Below, piece after piece: positions 59,870-64,000 of a DNA stretch of 64,000 nucleotides. Made by a program: the position numbers and the translations under genes. This DNA is from Oceanobacillus halophilus (GTDB lineage Bacteria > Bacillota > Bacilli > Bacillales > Amphibacillaceae): positions 310,001 through 374,000 of the forward strand of contig NZ_RBZP01000001.1 of assembly GCF_003628505.1 (NCBI RefSeq), written 5' to 3'. The first letter of the stretch is position 1. The number at the start of each line of letters is the position of its first letter. The notes under the pieces were generated by a model. That model ran no database searches. It was not told the origin of the DNA and saw nothing but the letters and a program-made list of their open reading frames with translations.

Positions 59870-60032
59870 GGCTCTGCACAGGCTTTTCAGCACGAAGGAG
59901 GCTCACCAGCTCCCCACGGAAAGCGAAGTGTATTTCCGCAGCGGGGTTATACACATAACTATAAATTCAGTTTTTCAACAGTTTCTATTAACTATAAAAC
60001 TGCAAAAACAACGAAATATACGAAAAGAGTCC
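59870..60032 (+). repeat. Intergenic repeat R10 (truncated form)
   Basis: 163 bp. Starts GGCTCTGCACAGGCTTTTCA and ends ACAACGAAATATACGAAAAGAGTCC (one insertion in GAGCC). The left subterminal part is missing: the end joins straight to the second-arm core (GCACGAAGGAGGCTCACCAG, GCGAAGTGTATTTCCGCAGC). Flanks TTCATTA and TTCTTTA match at 6 of 7. Confidence 0.82.
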
Positions 60033-60117
60033 TTCTTTAAGACCATTGATTTGTTTCACTAAATAGCAAATTTCATGATAAGATTGTATGTAAATAAATA
60101 GGCAGGAGGAAGAAGTG

Positions 60118-60552
60118 TTGAACAAAGCAAGCATTACAGTAAGAACTCCCATAGAAGTTAGATATCAAGAAACAGATCAGATGGGGGTGGTTTACCATGC
60201 AAACTATCTTGTGTGGTTTGAAATTGGGCGAACAAAATATATTGAAAATCTAGGTCTCAGTTATGCTAAGATGGAACAAGAAAATGTTGTTTCCCCTGTT
60301 ATAGATGCAAACTTATCCTTTAAAAAACCAATCAAATATGGAGAAGATGCGTTTGTTGAAACTTGGCTTGAAGAGTATGATGGATTAAGAACGGTTTATG
60401 GTTATCATATTATTAATTCCAATGGTGAGATTGCAGTAAGCGGAACTACCAAACATGTTATCGTACATAAGGAGTCATTCAGACCATTGTCCTTAAGAAG
60501 GTCATTCCCTGATTGGCATGAAAAATATGTAATGCAAATAAAAGGAGAGTAA
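60118..60552 (+). CDS. yneP: Acyl-CoA thioesterase, YneP (YbgC/4HBT family)
   Basis: 144-residue hotdog-fold thioesterase. The catalytic Asp lies in RYQETDQMGVVYHANYLVWFEIGRTKYIE, the hallmark of the 4-hydroxybenzoyl-CoA thioesterase/YbgC group. GTG 60115 and TTG 60118 compete; TTG has the better distance to AGGAGG (60104-60109). Natural acyl-CoA unknown. yneQ starts 3 bp after its stop. Confidence 0.92.
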   Translation: MNKASITVRTPIEVRYQETDQMGVVYHANYLVWFEIGRTKYIENLGLSYAKMEQENVVSPVIDANLSFKKPIKYGEDAFVETWLEEYDGLRTVYGYHIINSNGEIAVSGTTKHVIVHKESFRPLSLRRSFPDWHEKYVMQIKGE

Positions 60553-60555
60553 TTC

Positions 60556-60858
60556 ATGGCTTTTGGTTTAAAGCGAGAGGAATTAAAAGCATGGAAGGAA
60601 AAAGTGAGTAATGGCGAGATTGGTATTTTAACCCACTATTGGATGGATAATCGTTTCCCAGGCAGTTATACTGTTACAAAAGTTGGTTGTAAGGATGTTC
60701 CTAAGTTAATTGCATGGGGAGAGAAGTATGGGTTAGATCCAACGTGGATACATCAAGATGAAAAATATCCACACTATGATTTATTTGGAGAGTATCAAGC
60801 AAATATTTTATTACAAGAAAATCAATGGGAACAAATCAAACGATTTAATCTGCTTTAG
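60556..60858 (+). CDS. yneQ: YneQ family small protein
   Basis: 100 residues, no signal or membrane segment. Conserved KREELKAWKEKVSNGEIGIL, THYWMDNRFP and HYDLFGEYQ. Coupled to yneP (3-bp gap). Function unknown; the rich W/Y/H content suggests a compact globular domain. Confidence 0.88.
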   Translation: MAFGLKREELKAWKEKVSNGEIGILTHYWMDNRFPGSYTVTKVGCKDVPKLIAWGEKYGLDPTWIHQDEKYPHYDLFGEYQANILLQENQWEQIKRFNLL

Positions 60859-60900
60859 GATATTTATAATGGGTTACCTTATAGCGGGTATCCGATTATA

Positions 60901-60951
60901 AAAAAGAACGAAACGTAAGGAAATTTAAACTCCTTTTGTTTCGTTCTTTTT
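60901..60951. terminator. Bidirectional terminator between yneQ and yidD
   Basis: Outer stem AAAGAACGAAAC with GTTTCGTTCTTT, inner AAGGA/TCCTT, with A- and T-runs on both sides. Confidence 0.85.
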
Positions 60952-61170
60952 AGGCTGTTTGTCTGGCACATAATCCACTCCACCAGGATGAAAGGGATGG
61001 CATTTGCTTATACGCTTTATACTTAAATAGGCACCTTTGAAGACGCCGAATCGCTGAAAAGCTTCCAAACTGTATGCAGAACAAGTTGGATAGAATCTAC
61101 ATGAAGCTGGTGTAAATGGACTTATTGCATTTCGATAAAATTTTATCAAACCGATAAAAATATATTTCAT
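60925..61170 (-). CDS. yidD: Membrane protein insertion efficiency factor YidD
   Basis: 81 residues. An amphipathic start ([19 protein letters not shown]) and the conserved cysteine region [21 protein letters not shown], then [12 protein letters not shown]. It helps YidC-dependent membrane insertion in other bacteria. Reads leftwards after plsY, 43 bp apart, so it is likely the second gene of a plsY-yidD unit. Confidence 0.95.
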   Translation of the reverse strand: MKYIFIGLIKFYRNAISPFTPASCRFYPTCSAYSLEAFQRFGVFKGAYLSIKRISKCHPFHPGGVDYVPDKQPKKNETKGV

Positions 61171-61213
61171 GTACTCACCTTTTTGAATGATTTTAAATAA
61201 AATAAAAGTCTAC

Positions 61214-61795
61214 CTACATCCATTTAATTTTTGGTTCCGTTCCATTTTTAATCCGTTTGATGTTCTCCCTGTGGCGATAAAAAACAAAAGCAGCAAGTAT
61301 GAAAATGACAATTATTAAACCTATATCTTGAAAGAATAGAGAAACAATGACTGATACTACACCTGTAATCATAGAGGAGAGAGAAACGTATTTTGATATA
61401 TACAAGGACACAAGAAATGTAAAAATCATAATAATAAATAATAGTGGGTTAATACCGAGAATAATTCCTCCAGATGTTGCAACAGCTTTTCCCCCTTTGA
61501 ATTTAGCAAATAGAGGATATGTATGACCAAATACTGCAAAAATTCCTATAATTAGCCTGTTTACCTCGGCATCAAATAATAATGGAATGATTACCGCAAT
61601 TGTCCCCTTTAAAATATCCGATAGCGTAACAATAATACCAGCTTTTTTCCCTAATACACGAAAGGTATTTGTTCCTCCTAAATTTCCACTACCGTGTTCA
61701 CGAATATCTATTTTATATCCAACTTTCCCGACAATAAGTGCAGATGGTATTGATCCTAATAAATAAGCAATAAGTGCAAATAATACATATTCCAT
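61214..61795 (-). CDS. plsY: Glycerol-3-phosphate acyltransferase PlsY
   Basis: 193-residue polytopic membrane enzyme that acylates glycerol-3-phosphate using acyl-phosphate. The three conserved loops are visible: [31 protein letters not shown] and [10 protein letters not shown]. It ends in [17 protein letters not shown], as usual. Divergent from yneT. Confidence 0.97.
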   Translation of the reverse strand: MEYVLFALIAYLLGSIPSALIVGKVGYKIDIREHGSGNLGGTNTFRVLGKKAGIIVTLSDILKGTIAVIIPLLFDAEVNRLIIGIFAVFGHTYPLFAKFKGGKAVATSGGIILGINPLLFIIMIFTFLVSLYISKYVSLSSMITGVVSVIVSLFFQDIGLIIVIFILAAFVFYRHRENIKRIKNGTEPKIKWM

Positions 61796-62027
61796 AAATC
61801 ATCCTACCTTCAACATATAATTAATTGGTTACCTTCATTTTAGCATGAATAACAATGAAAAAGCTTACTTATGTACGATTAATATAATTTATCATTCTAT
61901 TTACTTATGCTATAGTAAAGAGTAACAACTATTAAGATATATGAACATAGAAGTGAACACAAGCATTTTTAGCTCAAAAAAAACTATTTTTCTTAATGAA
62001 CGAATCATTTAGAAGGGAGTTATTATA

Positions 62028-62447
62028 ATGGCATGGGAAAATCCATCAAAAGAAGAGTTGAAAGACATCTTAGAGACTTCCAAAACGATCGCTGTAGTTG
62101 GGTTATCAGATAACCCTGAAAGAACTTCTTATCAAATTTCCAAAATCATGCAAGAAAATGGTTATCGAATTATCCCAGTTAATCCATCTATTGATGAGGT
62201 ACTAGGTGAAAAAGCTTACTCTTCATTATCCGACATTCCGGAATCATTCGATATTATAAATGTGTTCCGAAGACCTGAATTTTTACTAGATATTGCTAAA
62301 GAAGCAGCTCAAACGGATGCACGTATATTTTGGGCACAACAAGGAATCATTAATGAGGAAGCCTTTCATTATTTAAAAGAACGTGATTTTACTGTTATTA
62401 TGGATTTATGTATTAAAGTCGTTCATGCTGTATTAGTTAATAAATAA
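62028..62447 (+). CDS. yneT: CoA-binding domain protein YneT
   Basis: 139 residues, a single Rossmann-like CoA-binding domain: KTIAVVGLSDNPERTSYQIS, GYRIIPVNPSIDEVLGEKAY and INVFRRPEFL, ending with CIKVVHAVL. The ATG follows AGAAGGGAG. Single-domain relatives bind CoA, but the reaction is unknown. Lies before parE as in B. subtilis. Confidence 0.93.
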   Translation: MAWENPSKEELKDILETSKTIAVVGLSDNPERTSYQISKIMQENGYRIIPVNPSIDEVLGEKAYSSLSDIPESFDIINVFRRPEFLLDIAKEAAQTDARIFWAQQGIINEEAFHYLKERDFTVIMDLCIKVVHAVLVNK

Positions 62448-62451
62448 GATT

Positions 62452-62484
62452 AAAAAGGATGACTCTTGCAGTTATCCTTTTTTC
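62452..62484 (+). terminator. Terminator after yneT
   Basis: Stem AAAAGGAT with ATCCTTTT, loop of 13 nt, T run. Confidence 0.75.
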
Positions 62485-62786
62485 AATTGTGATAGGATAT
62501 TTTTCCCTTATGTTAGGAAACGGAACTGTGGTAATTATGTTAGTTTGGATTATTATTAAGGGAGAGGCGTTTATAGATTCTTGCTGGAAAAACGCTTGAT
62601 ACTTCCCATATTGCCAACCCGTTGTTCCGAAACTCCTATGCATTGGCGATAATTTTATAGTATACTTATATTCGATTCTATCTGCGTTTACGCACACCAT
62701 TATTATTGTCAGGTAATTTACAATATAAAACATTTGTTCTATGATTAATAGTGAAAGTTGCAGTTTTTGAGGGGAGAGAAGATTTA
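62485..62786 (+). other. yneT-parE gap
   Basis: About 300 bp with no supported gene on the plus strand. A 98-codon minus-strand frame (62437-62733) has no ribosome binding site and overlaps the yneT end. The middle (about 62510-62640) is less AT-rich than usual spacer and may be structured, but I cannot name it. Confidence 0.35.
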
Positions 62787-64000
62787 TTGACTAAACAATC
62801 TACTCAATATACAGATGATTCCATTCAAGTACTAGAGGGTTTAGAAGCCGTTAGAAAAAGACCAGGTATGTATATCGGAAGCACAGATAGTAAGGGATTG
62901 CATCACTTGGTATTTGAAATTGTTGATAATGCCGTTGATGAGGCTTTATCTGGTTATGGGAATGAAATCAATGTAACCATACATAAAGACAATAGTATAT
63001 CAGTAGAAGATAATGGGAGAGGTATCCCTACAGGAATGCATCGAACAGGTAAAGCTACTACAGAAGTTATTTTTACCGTACTTCACGCTGGAGGTAAATT
63101 TGGACAGGGTGGCTATAAATCGAGTGGTGGTCTCCACGGAGTTGGTGCATCAGTAGTTAATGCCTTATCAGAATGGCTGGAAGTAACCATTTATCGTGAA
63201 GGAAAAACATTTTACCAGCGTTTTGAAAATGGCGGGATACCTGTTAGCCCACTGGAACAAAAAGGGAAAACGAGGAAATCTGGTACTGTTATACATTTTA
63301 AGCCAGACGAGGCCATATTCTCCATGACTACTTATGATTATGAAATATTATCTGAGCGTCTACGAGAATCAGCCTTTTTATTAAAGGGACTTACCATTCA
63401 ACTGAAAGATGAACGTAATGAACAAGAAGAATCATTCCATTATCCCGATGGACTGGAATCTTTTGTACAGTATTTAAACGAAGAAAAAGATGCCCTACAT
63501 CCTGTTGTATCTTTTGAAGGAGAACAGCAAGGGATAGAAGTTGACTTTGCTTTCCAATTCAATGATGGGTATGCAGAAAACATGTTATCATTTGTAAACC
63601 ATGTTCGCACCAGAGATGGTGGGACACATGAATCTGGAGCACGTACTGGAATTACGAGGACTGTCAATGATTACGCGCGACGGGTCTCATTATTAAAAGA
63701 GAAAGATAAGAACTTGGATGGCTCAGATATTCGTGAAGGTATGACAGCTGTTGTGTCTGTTCGAATTCCAGAAGACAAACTCCAATTCGAAGGACAAACC
63801 AAAGGGAAATTAGGTACGTCAGAAGCGAGGTCAGTTGTTGATGCTGTAGTTTCCGAACACCTCTCTTACTTTTTAGAAGAAAATGCTGAAATTGCCTCCA
63901 TGCTAATAAAGAAATCCATTAAGGCAAAAGAAGCAAGAGAAGCGGCACGAAAAGCAAGAGAAGAAGCGAGAACTGGAAAGAAAAAACGTAAAAGAGACAC
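62787..64000 (+). CDS. parE: DNA topoisomerase IV subunit B, 3' end missing
   Basis: ATPase subunit of topoisomerase IV, which decatenates daughter chromosomes. TTG start at 62787 about nine bases after GGGGAGA; about 404 residues are present before the right edge. GHKL ATPase motifs: FEIVDNAVDEALSGYG, VEDNGRGIPTGMH and GGLHGVGASVVNALS. The transducer region follows with KLQFEGQTKGKLGTSEARS. DSIQVLEGLEAVRKRPGMYI at the N-terminus and the position after plsY/yneT favour ParE over GyrB. Confidence 0.96.
   Translation, partial: MTKQSTQYTDDSIQVLEGLEAVRKRPGMYIGSTDSKGLHHLVFEIVDNAVDEALSGYGNEINVTIHKDNSISVEDNGRGIPTGMHRTGKATTEVIFTVLHAGGKFGQGGYKSSGGLHGVGASVVNALSEWLEVTIYREGKTFYQRFENGGIPVSPLEQKGKTRKSGTVIHFKPDEAIFSMTTYDYEILSERLRESAFLLKGLTIQLKDERNEQEESFHYPDGLESFVQYLNEEKDALHPVVSFEGEQQGIEVDFAFQFNDGYAENMLSFVNHVRTRDGGTHESGARTGITRTVNDYARRVSLLKEKDKNLDGSDIREGMTAVVSVRIPEDKLQFEGQTKGKLGTSEARSVVDAVVSEHLSYFLEENAEIASMLIKKSIKAKEAREAARKAREEARTGKKKRKRD

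Noticed and set aside
62437-62733. 98-codon minus-strand frame between yneT and parE
   Set aside because: No ribosome binding site, overlaps the end of yneT and its terminator, and matches no family I recognise. A conserved structured spacer remains possible.

Overview
The window is an AT-rich chromosome segment of a low-GC, endospore-forming Gram-positive bacterium (Bacillaceae). Gene content and order match the conserved Bacillus subtilis stretch ribC(ribF)-rpsO-pnp through citB-parE. The proteins look most like Oceanobacillus or a near relative; that genus call is inference from memory of family sequences. TTG and GTG starts are common (mlpA, recA, dps, glnR, yneB, parE, spoVK).

Layout. 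1-6.3 kb: ribF (cut at the left edge), rpsO, pnp, ylxY, mlpA. 6.9-12.2 kb: ymxH, the dipicolinate/diaminopimelate block dpaA-dpaB-asd-dapG, then tepA-ylzJ. 12.9-15.2 kb: spoIIIE. 15.5-24.4 kb: the ymfF-ymfH-ymfI-ymfJ-ymfK-rodZ-pgsA-cinA-recA run. 25-31.9 kb: rny, ymdB, spoVS, miaB, ricA, cotE. 32.5-44.6 kb: mutS-mutL, a Dps gene, miaA-hfq, spoVK, hflX-ynbB, glnR-glnA. 44.7-48.7 kb: the SOS locus lexA / tiny yneA-position peptide / yneB / ynzC, then tkt. 48.8-53.8 kb: sirA, yneF, ccdA, an orphan mrpB, yneI, ccdC, yneK and a PAS histidine kinase. 55-64 kb: citB (acnA), yneN, an fbpB-like small gene, tlp, yneP-yneQ, yidD and plsY (minus strand), yneT and parE (cut at the right edge).

Functionally it is mostly core housekeeping (RNA decay, mismatch repair, tRNA modification, recombination, cell shape, phospholipid synthesis, nitrogen and carbon metabolism) mixed with sporulation genes (ylxY, ymxH, dpaAB, spoIIIE, spoVS, cotE, spoVK, sirA, tlp). 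Readable control sites include a sigma-K-type promoter before dpaA, a sigma-E-type promoter before ylxY, LexA boxes at recA and between lexA and the small SOS gene, twin GlnR boxes before glnR, and a Spo0A-type box before sirA.

The most unusual feature is a family of about ten intergenic repeats at roughly 3.4, 6.4, 12.3, 24.4, 26.7, 32.1, 40.0, 53.8, 57.8 and 59.9 kb. Most have long terminal inverted repeats starting GGCTCTTTT, several are flanked by AT-rich 7-9 bp direct repeats, and almost all lie just downstream of a rho-independent terminator. The longer ones carry a GC-rich core made of two diverged arms in inverted orientation, predicted to fold into a very long hairpin. One copy carries the same core between entirely different ends. 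No member encodes a recognisable protein. I know of no function for them. Other leads are a 31-residue single-membrane-segment peptide under LexA control, an orphan MrpB antiporter subunit in the cytochrome c maturation cluster, a distant inverted repeat that could bury the dps ribosome binding site, and a switch-like rpsO leader.
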